A stretch of DNA of 64,000 nucleotides. Origin: Pyxicephalus adspersus. Taxonomy: Eukaryota > Chordata > Amphibia > Anura > Pyxicephalidae. The stretch is from the NCBI RefSeq assembly GCF_032062135.1, contig NC_092858.1:163491409-163555408 (forward strand), given 5' to 3'. The notes below the pieces were generated by a model. The model made no database searches. It was not told the DNA's origin and saw nothing but the letters and a program-made list of their open reading frames with translations. The translations under genes were made by a program, and so were the position numbers. Positions 50,009 to 61,916 of this stretch are shown piece by piece. Within the stretch, counting starts at the first letter, position 1, and the number at the start of each line of letters is the position of its first letter.

Positions 50009-50902
50009 CTCTAGAAGGTATTTAGCTCACTGAAACAACAGAAACTAAAGGTCAAGTTTGGGTTTTTTAGCTATTGGATCATTTATTAGGTTAATTATTA
50101 GTTAGATCTCCAAAACTCCCAAAAGACAAATTATTTTTGCATTCCATACAATGGAAACTTTGTTCCTGAATTGTACATTATGAGTCCCCGTAATTTCTAA
50201 TGTATTACATAAAAGTTATTATGTAATTCTAAGGGTGTTGTTTAATGTGAGACACCCAGAAAACAGTGATTCAGATGAAGGTACATTTGAATATCCCGAT
50301 TTATACTTCCTGCTACTTGTTACCAAATTAAGAAAAAACATACACGGGTACAAACTGAAAGCTAAGATTAATTACTGCACCCATGTGAGCAAATGTGATT
50401 ACATGGAATCTGAAATTCATAAGTGGTATTGATGTTTGGTGTGCTAATAAAGTATCTTACAGGAAAATGATAAGGATATATGAACAGGTATAAAGGGTGT
50501 GAGCTGACGCACTCACCATTACCTCACCTTTAACATAAGACATTCCAAGCATCAGGGTACTAAACACCACCAATGCGGATTATTTGGAGTCCATTTTTAT
50601 TTATGTGTTATGTTTAACACGCAAGTAATGCATGTTATATATTGTGCCCTAAGGCGGCCATTTGTAGGTGCTTTGGGAAGGATTGATGGGGATATTTAAA
50701 CCAGTGCACAATATTGTACATTGCTGGAGGGTGAATATGTCACTTATCCTTTCTGCACACACATTGCAGCACATTAAAGCAGAATTATATTGTCCCAATT
50801 CATGTGTAAACATTTAACTAACATATCTATATCATATAATTAAACATAAATAACCAACTATAAAAAATAACATAACTAACAATAAATACAATTAAATTTA
50901 GT
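50009..50902. other. No supported feature
   Basis: No family or exon recognised. Confidence 0.4.
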
Positions 50903-50906
50903 TTAA

Positions 50907-51757
50907 CCTCCTGGGCGGTTCGTTTCTGTCTGGATTTATATGTCTAAAAGCAGTAAATTGTCTTTCATGAAAATTTAGTTTACATTGTAGGTCTGTAATT
51001 CTTAGGCATAACTCACCGAAATAACAAGGGTCTAGTATAATAAAGTTTCAAACACAAAATCATGTCTAAATAATAAACTAAATGTAATTATAAACTTTAA
51101 AATATAAACACAAAAAGTTGTTCTCGCTGCCTTCAAGTTGTTCCAAAATAGCTTGAGTTGAGAGATGCCTTTTGGAAGCCATGGCAGAGGTCAGGGCTGG
51201 CAGCAGGCAGAAACATTGTCAGAATCCAGGCAGAGGTCAGGGCAGGCGGCAGGTAGAGACGTAATCAGAATCCAGGCAGCAGTCAGGGCAGGCGGCAGGC
51301 AGAGACCTGATCAAAGATCAGGCAGGCGGCAGGCAAAAATATGGTGAAGCAGGTGGCAGGCAGAGAAGTGGTCAAATGTCTGGCAGAGGTCAGGGCAAGC
51401 GGCAGGCAGTGAAGTGGTCAAAGGTCCGGCAAAGATCAGTAAAGGTAATGGCAGACAGGCAGGGCACTGTAACAATCACTGTAGCAATTCAGAAATATAT
51501 TAATTACTTTGTATTGGATTAAACTCGCAACGGGCATACGCACCAACGTCATGGGGAGCGCCAGCACAATTACGGGGGGACCGATCGGAGAAAGAGGACA
51601 TGGCCAGAGGATGGGATTGGATGGGCAGGACACTGGAGGAGACTGGCGGGACCAGCTAAGGCTTTATTCATTATTTTTTAAGCTACCCCAAGTGTGGCTC
51701 GGGGTTACCGCTATCAGCTGTGTTTTTTTTTTGTTTGTTTTTTATCAGCTCAGGAGG
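50907..51757 (+). mobile_element. TTAA MITE copy G, enlarged by a minisatellite
   Basis: TTAA at 50903-50906, opening CCTCCTGGGCGGTTC, and closing with AAGTGTGGCTCGGGGTTACC and CAGCTCAGGAGG. The right flank is TAAA instead of TTAA. Frames at 51165-51347 and 51436-51912 lie in it. Confidence 0.7.
51185..51470. repeat. GC-rich minisatellite inside MITE copy G
   Basis: About six units near 47 bases, each containing forms of GGCAGAGGTCAGGGCAGGC and GGCAGGCAGAGACGT...ATCAGAATCCA. Units shorten toward the 3' end. Confidence 0.8.
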
Positions 51758-53458
51758 TAAATGTAGCCCAGATAAGCATAACCCTTTTTTGGAGATCCCA
51801 CACCTTAGATGGCTATGCCACTGAAGCCACTAACAGATGCGCTCTGAAGACCCTAACTGCCTGCCATACAATACACCTCCTCAAACTAAAATCCCTCATA
51901 ACAGGGCAATAGGGAAATTTTTCTCCCTACTTCCTCCTTACCCCCCTTTATAACCCCTGACCTCTCCATCCCTTTTTTAAACTTTCTTCCTAACTCTAAC
52001 CTATCTCAGTGTTCAACCCAGAAGCTGGGTGGGAAGAAATGATAGGTGGATGGCAGCCCCTGTAGTGTGTCCCAACTTTTCAGTTACCACCAAAAACAAC
52101 CATGTGGCTACTAAAAAGTGCCAAGTGGTGCGCTGCTAAAAAGGTCTGGGGAGAACACCCGACCTCCCTTACTTCTGAGCTCTTCTCCTTCTCCTCTCCC
52201 CTAGCCCCTGGTCATGTCTATCCTCCGCTCACCTCCCCAGCTTCAGGCAGTTCTTTACAGGTCTTCAATTAGCCTTTTTTATTCATCCCAGAAAGATCAA
52301 AAGACCTGAATTTATTAAATTTTCTTAAAATACATTTTTTTACTGTTCTAGTACATATAATCAATCAATTCACACATGTATATTTTAAAAGAACACCTGT
52401 TAAAAAAGTTCCTATGAAACAACTGCAGTATAACCCAACAATTTGGCTGACATTTGATTGGATGACCACAAATCAATCCAGGTCAGATCTTAAACTTGGT
52501 GAATCAATTTCTGTATCTCTTTGAAGGATCAGAGCAGACACGCTTCTATGGAATTCTGCTGTTGTAGCTTTCTTCTCTAGCTTGAGGCAAGGTGTCATCT
52601 TAAATGAAATGCTTCATAACATCTCTCCAAAACAAATTTCAGCTTGCTTGCCACCCTGTTTAATTAAATGCTTAATTAAATGTCTAACGAGCGAAAATGT
52701 ACTGTCAAAAAATATGATAAAATAGCAGCAGGGTCAAAAAAACGCACAGGCGCTGTCAATAACTGCCATTTGTTGTAACAATCTGAGGATGCTGAGTGAA
52801 ACATAGAATGATAATTTTAGGGGTAATTTAATCTTGTAGCCCAGCCATTGCTGCAGCTTTGTGTAGGGAAAAAAATAAAAAAAATGCACCCAATATGACA
52901 TTCAAATAATATTATTAAATTAAAAGTTATCCAAGAAGCACAAATAAGGGTAAATTATTGAGGAACATGTAAAAGAGTCATGTACTAATTTTTTCACTTG
53001 ATCCCCGTTGGGACATAAAATAAAACTGTTTTAACTTTTTTAGTTCGCTAAATATAAAAACTTTAATGTTTTTTTTAAATGTTTTAGCCAGCAGTTGGAA
53101 TTCTCAGATAATTTTCACATCTTAATCTCGGCAGAAAAAAAATCTGTAACAGAATTTGTTGACTCATAAGGGGCAGTCAAACATTGGAGCTTATTTGTTT
53201 TAAAAAATTCCAATTATGTTGTTCTGACCTAAAGTACCCCATACTATCCCTCCATACTTACAATTATAGGATCCGATTGGCAGTGATTTTGCTGCTTGTA
53301 CCCACCTGCACATTATAATATAGACTTCTATGGAACTGCTTCATCTTATGACACAGCCCCATTGAAGTCTATGTGAACATGAGCAAATAGGGAAATAGAG
53401 AAAAAATAGCAATTGGATCACAGCAAATGCAAATATAGAAGTGGTAACAAGAAGCTGC
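51758..53458. other. No supported feature
   Basis: Around 51900-52260 a pyrimidine-rich stretch loosely resembles the R-family 3' part, but the match is weak. Confidence 0.35.
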
Positions 53459-53745
53459 TAAGTCAGTGCTAAGAGGAGCAGGGGGAGCTGAGCTCCTGAG
53501 TCACTGCTGGGAGTAAAAGCTGGATAAGCTGAGCTGCTAAGGTACAACTTAGGAGGGGATAGCAGGGGTACCTAGGCTTATTATTTACTGCAAGAAGCAG
53601 GCTAAAGTGTAAAGTACTGTTGAGTCGTCATTGAGGGTTGGAGAAAGGTGATCCATCTGCTGGGTCACTGCTTGGAGATGGGTGCAAAGGGAGCTAAACT
53701 GCTCAGCCATTTCTTGGAGGGGGAGATGAGCTGGAAAGAGAATTA
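53459..53745. repeat. Very diverged short repeats
   Basis: GAGCTGAGCTCCTGAGTCAC, AAGCTGAGCTGCTAAGG, CTGCTGGGTCACTGCTTGGAG and AGCTAAACTGCTCAGCCA form loosely spaced variants of one motif. Confidence 0.4.
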
Positions 53746-53891
53746 ATTGGAGGACTTATAAGCACACAAACATATTTAAACATAAATAGCCTGACAGAAA
53801 TATTGTTTTAGTAGGCAGGCACTTTTGTTTTGTCTTTTTAGCTAGCCCGCAGTGCTCTTGGTGTCTTTTGCATATAAAGTACCTCGGATCT

Positions 53892-54864
53892 GTTCATGGG
53901 ACTTTAAAGGCAGTTCAGTGCATATCACAAAGTGACTTCCTAGCAACGCCCTTCACACGTGCGGATGCCGATAAGCGGGTTCCATGATATCTTGGCATTA
54001 AGGATATATTTAAGGGGGATGGTGATCCCCTGCCTCCCTGCGGTACCTTTTTGGGTCCTATCTGTTGCAGGAAGGAGGAACATACCCTTACCCCTGGACC
54101 TTTATTTTGCCTTATTCACAGTACCTTCTTCCTTATCATTTTAAAGGAACAACTTTGCTTTGGGTGGCCTTTTTTGACTTATATACAATTTAATTATATA
54201 CCCTATATACACTGTTTTCTTGAATTTTCATACTTGGAGTGATTCAGCTTGTACATCCACTTTGGTTTATTATATATGTAGATTTTGCATACATCAGTGT
54301 ACCTACATCAGTTTCAATACTACTATCTAAACTTTTTACAATTGCCTACCATCCCTCAGTGAGATTTCACTTGATTTAGAAGAGCAAAACTAGTACTTAT
54401 TGGAAACATTATTGATTCGGGTTTGAGTGTCTTTTTCTTTTGCTGCTGGAGAGGGCTCTCCTGTTCCCCATGATTGCATTTCATGCCAGGTTCAGTTACA
54501 CCCTACATTATACAATTTCTGGTATGTACTTATATAGTTCTTTTCGATTTAAAACTATACTATTTGTAAAATGTGAGAATTAGTGATATAAGTGAATTAA
54601 CTTTTTATTTGTTTTACATTATAGTGTACTCTATTCATTGAGGTTCTGTACATGTATAATCCCTGATGAAGCGGATTAATTCTGCGAAACGCGTTGGATA
54701 ATCAAAATGTACCATAATATCTCAATGTGTCAGGTGTTATATACTGAGCATTTTATGGAATTTCCCATCCCCTCTTTTATACTATTTGTACTTATAAAAG
54801 ATTGTTTTTTTATATTTGAGTCACTTTGTGATATGCACTGAACTGCCTTTAAAGTCCCATGAAC
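53892..54864. mobile_element. 973-bp element with perfect 46-bp terminal inverted repeats
   Basis: Bases 53892-53937 (GTTCATGGGACTTTAAAGGC...) are exactly inverted at 54819-54864 (...GCCTTTAAAGTCCCATGAAC). No target duplication abuts the ends. A 14-bp direct repeat, GTCTTTTGCATATA, lies outside at 53863-53876 and 54947-54960. The interior has no supported protein (frames at 53959-54144 and 54051-54242 are short) and contains the hammerhead-like motif below. Superfamily not assigned. Confidence 0.8.
54648..54712 (+). ncRNA. Hammerhead-ribozyme-like motif
   Basis: Core CTGATGA at 54663-54669 and GAAA at 54686-54689. Stem I: GTACAT (54648-54653) pairs with ATGTAC (54707-54712), and ATCC (54659-54662) with GGAT (54696-54699), with an internal loop between. 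Stem II: GCGG (54671-54674) with CTGC (54682-54685). Stem III: A-C-G with C-G-T (54689-54694) without a loop, then the cleavage-site-like GTT (54693-54695). Against it: an extra A at 54670 separates the core from stem II, and stem III cannot close in a monomer. Very short stem III is known from Penelope-like elements. Confidence 0.4.
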
Positions 54865-55813
54865 ATATTTGTTTGTCTATTTACTTGATAATTTAGGGAT
54901 GTTGGCAGTGCTAATATATTGGCTCGAGCTCAGACAACCTAACCTAGTCTTTTGCATATAGTTTGCTTTTGTTAAATGAAAATTAAATATATACTGTATA
55001 TAGTAAAAAAAATTACAGTTTAAACATTTGTACACAAGTAAAAGGTAAAATAAACTGATGCAAAATCAATATATCATCCCTAAAATGAAACCTATTCTAA
55101 AGAAGTATGTTGACATTTATGAGTAACTAGGAATAAGCTTTTGGAAGTTTATATTTTGAGAATATGGTAAAATTTTGATATTTAAAATAAAGACAGCATG
55201 GTAAATGAGGAAAGAATAAATGAATGTGTTTTGGCAGGGTTTAACAGTAAAACCGAAACTCCTTCCAACTATCCTGGATCTGTTCTTGTTCCAAAAATGT
55301 CCCTCCCTAGTCAGGTAAAATATTGTATGGAAAATGATGGATTGCTCATTTGTCACCTGTATATTGCACCAATGACCCATTTTTTTCCACATTCATTGTA
55401 ACATTTCTCTTGTTTTTGCCACATTTTTATAATTTCTTACTTGGTTACCTTGTATCAATTTGTGTCCTATCTATTGTAACAAATTCACATTTTTTGCTCC
55501 GATGTTGTAACAATCCTTTTATCGGGGGCTTTGTGTGACATTGTGAATATGGATATGGATAAGGATTATTAAAGTGCTTTTTATGATTAAATTATTTACC
55601 AAAAGAATATAAATAAAGGTGAAAAGGTGGATACAATAGAAGTCCTGTATTTCCAGTATGCAAGTCCAATGATAACCATGCTACCTCTGCAAAGGAATAT
55701 CGTGAGGGAGTGTTGTCAGCTTTGATCACAAAGTTCCTTGTGATGGGATCAACAGGTAAAAACCGCATAGGGGAAAGCCCGTTTTTATAAATGCAAGTCA
55801 CTGTAAATGAGGC
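54865..55813. other. No supported feature
   Basis: Frames at 55117-55538 overlap on both strands and show no family. Confidence 0.4.
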
Positions 55814-56356
55814 AAATTATTATAAAACAGAGTTTATATTGCGCCAACATATTACGCAGCACTGTACATTAAATAGGGGTTGCAAATGATAGACAGATAC
55901 AGACAGTGACACAGGAGGAGGGGAGGATCCTGCCCAGAAGAGCTTACAATCTAGGAGGTGGGGGAAGTATCACACAATAGGAGGGGAGATATGGAGTGAT
56001 GGGAAGTAGTGGGGGTTTTAAAAGACAGAGAAAGATGTGCAGGAAACTTTGAAAATAGGTTTTGGGTTCTCTTTTAATGAGCAGAAAGTAGGAGCAAGCC
56101 GAATAGGATGAGGAAGACCATTGCAGAGAGTCGGGGCAGCTCTAGAAAAGTCTTGGAGCCGTATGTGTGATGAGGTTATGAGTGAGGAAGTCATTAGTAG
56201 GTCATTAGAGGAGCAAAGAGAGCGGCTGGGGGAGTATTTTTCTATCAGGTCAGAAAGGTAAGTGGGACAATAACTGTGGAGGGATTTGAAAGCAAAGCAC
56301 AGGAGCTTAAATTTGATTCTAAGGTCAATTGGAAGCAGATGGACAAGTCATCAAAC
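55814..56356 (-). pseudogene. L2-like LINE 3' end: C-terminal ORF and tail
   Basis: On the minus strand a frame without a start codon is open for 107 codons (56341 down to a TAA at 56018-56020). It reads LLPIDLRIKFKLLCFAFKSL, then CPTYLSDLI, YSPSRSLCSS, IRLQDFSRAAPTLCNGLP and IRLAPTF, the pattern of the L2 LINE C-terminus (LPV--RI-FK-L-L-FK-L---P-YL-DL---Y-PSR-LRS...F--AAP-LWN-LP--IR). After the stop come TTGTAAGCTCTTCTGGGCAG and the tail CAGTGCTGCGTAATATG, GTTGGCGCAATATAAAC. It is 5'-truncated and not functional alone, yet the frame is intact, so it is fairly young. Confidence 0.8.
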
Positions 56357-57642
56357 TATAGATTTGCATTGTAGTGTTGCTTAATATCTTTCAAGGATTT
56401 ATGAAAAAAATAATTGATTTTAGTGAGGAGAATTTCTTTCTTTCACCAGCTCAGGTGCCCCACTGGAAGATTGCTCTTATGTTGGCTCTAAAATTTAGGT
56501 ATCAGTGGTCATGATGACAAATAGATTGGTAAATCTCCCCAGCGGGACTACAGAGAAAAAGAAAAAACCTGAAACGGTACTGTTTGACTTAAAGAAATAT
56601 ATATGGTGCTGCAACTCTTTGCGAAAATCTAAGCCGAAGAGGATGCTTGTGTTTCATTAATTTGACTAAATTATCTCATTTTGTCCAAAGAAAGGTTTAA
56701 ATTCTTCCTTGGTGTGTACAGAATGACAAGTATCTTGTATATACATTTTTACAATTGACACCCACTTCTCCTTTAAATAAAATAGTGTTTTAATAGCTAT
56801 ACCAAAGATGTGTAGATTATTTGTATAGTTGACATATAAATGCAGGCGTGTGACCTCTATAACTAAATCTCCTGCCTCTTCATGGTATAATCCTGCATAG
56901 TATTACAGTGCATGGAGGAAATCTGCCATCTCTCCCAGCTGTTTTGCATTTAGATTGTAGTGTGATGCCTTTCCTAATGAATCTATTGGCTTCCTGTAGT
57001 TAGCTTTACCGAGTAATAGGAGTAATATTGTAAAAAAAATAGAATGATGCTTTATTTTGTAAAAAAATATATACAAATTATTCCAAAAATTGTTGCAACA
57101 TGTCAAGTATTTAAAGTGTTTGTTATAACCCCCTTATGAAAGTCCTATGCCACTAAATATCCACAATGGTGTTGTTTTGGTTTTTGGTATCAAGGTAGGA
57201 TCGGGCTGTTTATGTCTAACCTTTGAGTTAAGTTTAGCCTAAACAAGACATTTGTGGAAGTTTATCTCAAATCAAGGAGATTAGGAGTGAGATTTTGTGA
57301 TGGCCCTACTGTGATGATCATTGTTATCCTGAAGGTTCTGTAATGAGGAAGAAAAGCCCTGTCCCTCCAAGATGGGTACATCCACAGAGAGACACATACA
57401 GAAACAGAGAAATATAGATTGCATGGAGACCACAGGCAATACTGCTTTAACAATGCCCAAAGCTTAGTTCCAATTTATAGTGGAAATTAAACCCTAAAAC
57501 TGACCCTACAGCAGAACAGAAACCTTGTACCTTTTTCTGCAACAAAGCACAATTGTCTACTAATGTACTCTATTCTACTGTTTCAGTCAGTTACAGCTGA
57601 TGAAATTTGTAAACCCTAATGGTGGAGGAAGACATTGGTGAA
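56357..57642. other. No supported feature
   Basis: No family or exon recognised. Confidence 0.4.
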
Positions 57643-58216
57643 AGGGATAAAGCTCATGAACATTGCAAACCACAACAAAAAAAATACACTTACCTTCAAT
57701 CCAGCAGCGCAGTCGATTGGTCCAGAGGTCTCTTCCATCGGGTCCCGGCACTCCAGGCGTCTTCGGGCCGGCACTCCAGCTGCCACCGTCTTCTCCTCTC
57801 ATTCTGGGTTCTTCTTACTACATCACCCATCCCAGATGCGAGATCGGGTGACGTAGTTGGGGGAAAAAAACTTGCCACCAATCTCACTGCACATGCGTGA
57901 AATCAGCTTTTTTTCCCCTTTTGAAGAAAGGGCTCTTTCTGCGCATACCCGAGGTGCTCGAACATGTGCAGAAGAACCACCCAAGAGCCTCCCGGGATGC
58001 GTAACGTAGATATCCCGGAGGGCTTTGCGCTCCCATTCATTCTCGATTGCTTAGGTGATTAGGAATTAGGGGGTGGTGCTGCACCCTTTTTTTTAACAAA
58101 AAAGGGTGTTGCACTTAAAAAAAAAAACAAACACACAGAATTTTTACTTAAAATAAAAGGGATGTCTACCCTTTTATGTAAAGTGAAAACTTTGAGATTA
58201 GGTACACCTTTGTACT
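57643..58216. mobile_element. T-family MITE, reverse orientation
   Basis: Blocks AATACACTTACCTTCAAT, GAGCCTCCCGGGATGCGTAA, CATTCTCGATTGCTTAGG and AAGGGTGTTGCACTT match the copy at 33542-34372 reversed. It lacks the nested hAT element. Six overlapping frames at 57587-57900 are shadows. Confidence 0.7.
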
Positions 58217-61200
58217 TCTATGTACTAGATAGCAATATGTATTACACAGCAAGATCTTTCCGCCATAACGTTTGATTTGAGTAGTTCATTTCCTCCTGCT
58301 GCAGTATTCATAATATAAACAGAAAATCCAGCAAGCAGAATGGGATTCCTCATATTGGGCACAGCAGGTGTGCAGACCCAGGACCTCAACAAAATCTGAC
58401 CAATGAACTGAAATATCTTAATGGGGTAAAATGACCCTTAAAGTGCAAAACCCTGATCCCAAAAAATACATTCATCTTTGTGTCACATTAATAACTGAGA
58501 ATGTACTTAAATGATAGTTTACCTATAATACTTGCAGACTGAATTTCATCTGCTTGATGAGATACAGAAAATGAATTTGGACAATACACCACAAGAGGCT
58601 GCTAATGTCTTCTAATTGTGAACAGGAGATTCTCAACTACACACGTGTGCCGGCGGACTCCATAGCAAGCCAGCTATAAAAACTCCTGCCATCATACCTT
58701 TAATTATTTTTGATTAGCTGGCTATTTACTTTAAACTACTGTCGTTCTTTAGCTTTAATCTCTATATCTCCAGGCCAGACACACAGTCCTGCCATTATTA
58801 TGTAATGTGTTTTTGGCTTTACTGGAGGAAAATGTAAGCAGCCTCTTGTATGAAAGTTTAGGGTACTCTGAGCGGGACTACTCAGATGTTTTATTTTCTG
58901 GAATTTTTTCTATGTATAAAGACCAAATCTAGGAAGGAAATCTAGGAACAGGTGAAAGCAACGAATGCTATCAAGTATTTATTGCAACTGGTCAGAAATC
59001 ACAGCAGCAAACAATAAACTTTGTGATATTTTGGAAAAAAAAAGATTTCCCATCTGGCAAAAGGTTGCCACACTAGGAAAAGAAGTGATTTTCAAATCTA
59101 TCCAAAACTACAGAAATGTTTAGTTATAGCTACACCCAAAATGTAAACAACCAGCAAGTGTTTCTAAACTCTCATAAACCAACTGTAATCCAGCTCTATA
59201 GTGTTTGTTAAGATCTTTGAGGATCTTTAAGAAAACATAACATGACAATAAAAGCCGCTGGAGGTCAATGATGACTTATTTTAAACCTCATTTGCTACTT
59301 GTTAACATATTCTAATTTGGCGTTGTTAAAAATTGGGTCATATGAGGAGATGTATATTTCTCCATGTTTTCTCTAATATGTTGGAAATTGAAGACTGTAA
59401 GGTACTGATCTAGGCCAAGTCACATATGGTTGGTTCTGATTCTAGCCCGTTGTTATTCTACTCACCTCTAATTACTGTTACAACTGTGGACACTTAAATA
59501 AATGGAACTCCTATACAAAGCTCCTTCTTACCTGAGGCACAGGAAGCTGCCTATGGGAGCTGCAAAGATAATTCAGGTAAATGTTGCTGGAAACTTGTGA
59601 TTATGATAAACTAGAATCTACAATTTACAATTAGGCAAGTCATTATTGCAGAAACAGGGGATATTTCTTATGCAATATTTTCTTGCCTGATTGCCCTGTG
59701 TTTCTGGTAAAAAGCTGAGCTGCACATGCACAGCCATAGCTTTGGTTCCCAGGAGGCCCAGCAATCCCAGCTTCCGCTGAGCATATCTGGGAATAAATCC
59801 ACTCCCACATGCGTGTGAGTTATGTCATACCGGTCCTGGCCGAAGATCAAGCTGGCCGGAGAAAGCATAAGATGGCAGTGCCATGCAAGGGAATGGGGAC
59901 TGTGAATATTGTGGATTTAGTTTTGCTTTCATTAGGGCCTAAACAGCTGGGTTTGTTTTTGTTATTTTGCTAATTGCAACCTAAACCAAAAATTGTTAGT
60001 TCCACATATTCATCAATATAGGGGCCCCAGAGCCAACATCAAGGCCAGTAACTAAACAATGATACATACCCACAATGGGACAAACCTCTCAACTTATTTG
60101 TGATTACCTCTTCTCTTGTGCTCGTTCTACACTTGTTCTACATTGACCATTTTGAAAATGAAGAGAATCTTGACTTTCATTGATTACCATTTGCACATGT
60201 ATGGGAATTACATCATTCTAGCTTGACTAATCGAGATAGCTGAAAACCTGCACGTCCCTTCTACTAAAAAGGTCTTGCCTGCTCATTGTCTGCTCCACTT
60301 TAAGAAAACTTTTGTTTTACCCAAGCAGGCCAAAGTAACAGGCTTGCTTGAATTCCCCCCTAGCCAGCAGGGAAAGCTTTCTCCACTGCTATGTTCAGTC
60401 ATCAGTAGTATGGAAAATACATGGTGTGTTCTGCCCTGGAGAAACGTGTGAACCATTCCTTCTCCTTTTATGTGAGTGGGTGCTTGGTGATTGCCAAGTG
60501 GTGCCACGTGAGAGTAGAAGAAAATGCTCAGCCCTATGTAAGATAACTACGTAAGTACCTATTCAGAAGAAAATAGTCCTGCAGAGTGAAGATATGTATT
60601 CTTTAATGGAAACACTGTAACTAAATGTGGACATTTTATTGCTGTAGAAAGTACATTCCCTATAGAGGCAAACTTTCTAGGAAATAAAAGAAAATCAATT
60701 TGCTTGAATGGCAAAGTTTAAGATGTAATAATGCAGAGAACAAAAGTCTTTCAATCCCTACAGGTTGGGGCAATGAAAACTGCATCAATGAAAAATAAAG
60801 AAAAGTAATAAATCTGCCAAAATAAAATCAGGTTAGCAAAGACCAAATCTGAAAAAAAAAAAGTTTGTAATGCAACAAAATTTTAATATAAATACGTTTT
60901 CCAAAAATAAATGGATTGGGGACTGGCTGCAAGATTTAAATGTGGGCAGCACTTAATATGCTAATACTTTATCTGCAGTGTATACTTGCGCATATTTCTT
61001 TTGAACCCTCGCTTTAATAAGTAACTTGGGAGTTGGGGGAAAGAGACCATGGACCACTTTTGACATTGTGTAGATAGGCACGTATCTGCATAGTATGATT
61101 AATGCCCAGCAACTAAAGCTCATGGTCCAATGATGAATTTTAATGGTATGAACAGGAATGAAGAGGTGCAGAGCTAATGCAGAGGTAATTATGTCACGTC

Positions 61201-61916
61201 TGTGTTTTGTTTTCTCCTGTAGACTCAACAGAAAATAATTCTCCCCAATCCCATAACAGAAGTTGATCCAGGAACCCATTCCTCATTGGATGATTTACTC
61301 TCACCTCTTGCTCTGTTTTGTCCATAACTTTTTGTCTCCGTGATAATCAGCATGAAGTAGAAAGGTGATTCTCCCCAAAAGGGCCACAGACAGAATGAAA
61401 AACCTTTATGCTTTTCCCACTTTGTTGAAAGCTTTTACATACACAGGACCTGGCTGTAATGGCAACCAAACCTTTGTATTAAAGTAAATATAAAGTTAGC
61501 TTCCAGCCGGGTGAGCTTTGGCCATGATGTGCACTGCCAAAGCAACCACTCCATCTCTGCAATGGTAATGATGTTCCAGTTCAACCGCTGACATATTCAC
61601 CCTAGACATTTTTTTTTCTGGGTTCTGCTTTCTTGGCCAACTTGCTTGGCCATCCTGGGATGAGTAATTTATCCCAGCATGGATCCCTATACTGCATGCA
61701 AAGTCAATGTACAACACTAAAAAGATTGCTAGGGGACAGAAAAGGAGCATTTTATTGCAGATAGTATGTCTTTAATGCAATAAAAATCATACCTGCCAGC
61801 AATTTGATCTCCAAAGAATTTAGTATTTCTTGACATTTATTAAACTATTATAGCTTATTTTTAGGCTTTCTTCCAATTGGAATATTTCCACCAGATTGGC
61901 CTATGTGGATGCCTTT
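58217..61916. other. Mostly unannotated, T-like fragments at 59690-59942 and about 61480-61690
   Basis: 59690-59942 has CATAAGATGGCAGTGCCATGC and GGATTTAGTTTTGCTTTCA, T-family features. The minus frame at 61496-61750, whose start resembles a signal peptide, overlaps the T-like GGATGGCCAAGCAAGTTGG and is not considered a gene. No exon is supported. Confidence 0.35.

Noticed and set aside
57587..57900. Cluster of six overlapping frames
   Set aside because: All lie in the GC-rich interior of a reversed T-family MITE.
61496..61750. Minus-strand 84-codon frame that starts like a secreted protein
   Set aside because: Its middle overlaps T-family repeat sequence (GGCCAAGCAAGTTGGCC) also seen near 30604, and no family is recognisable.
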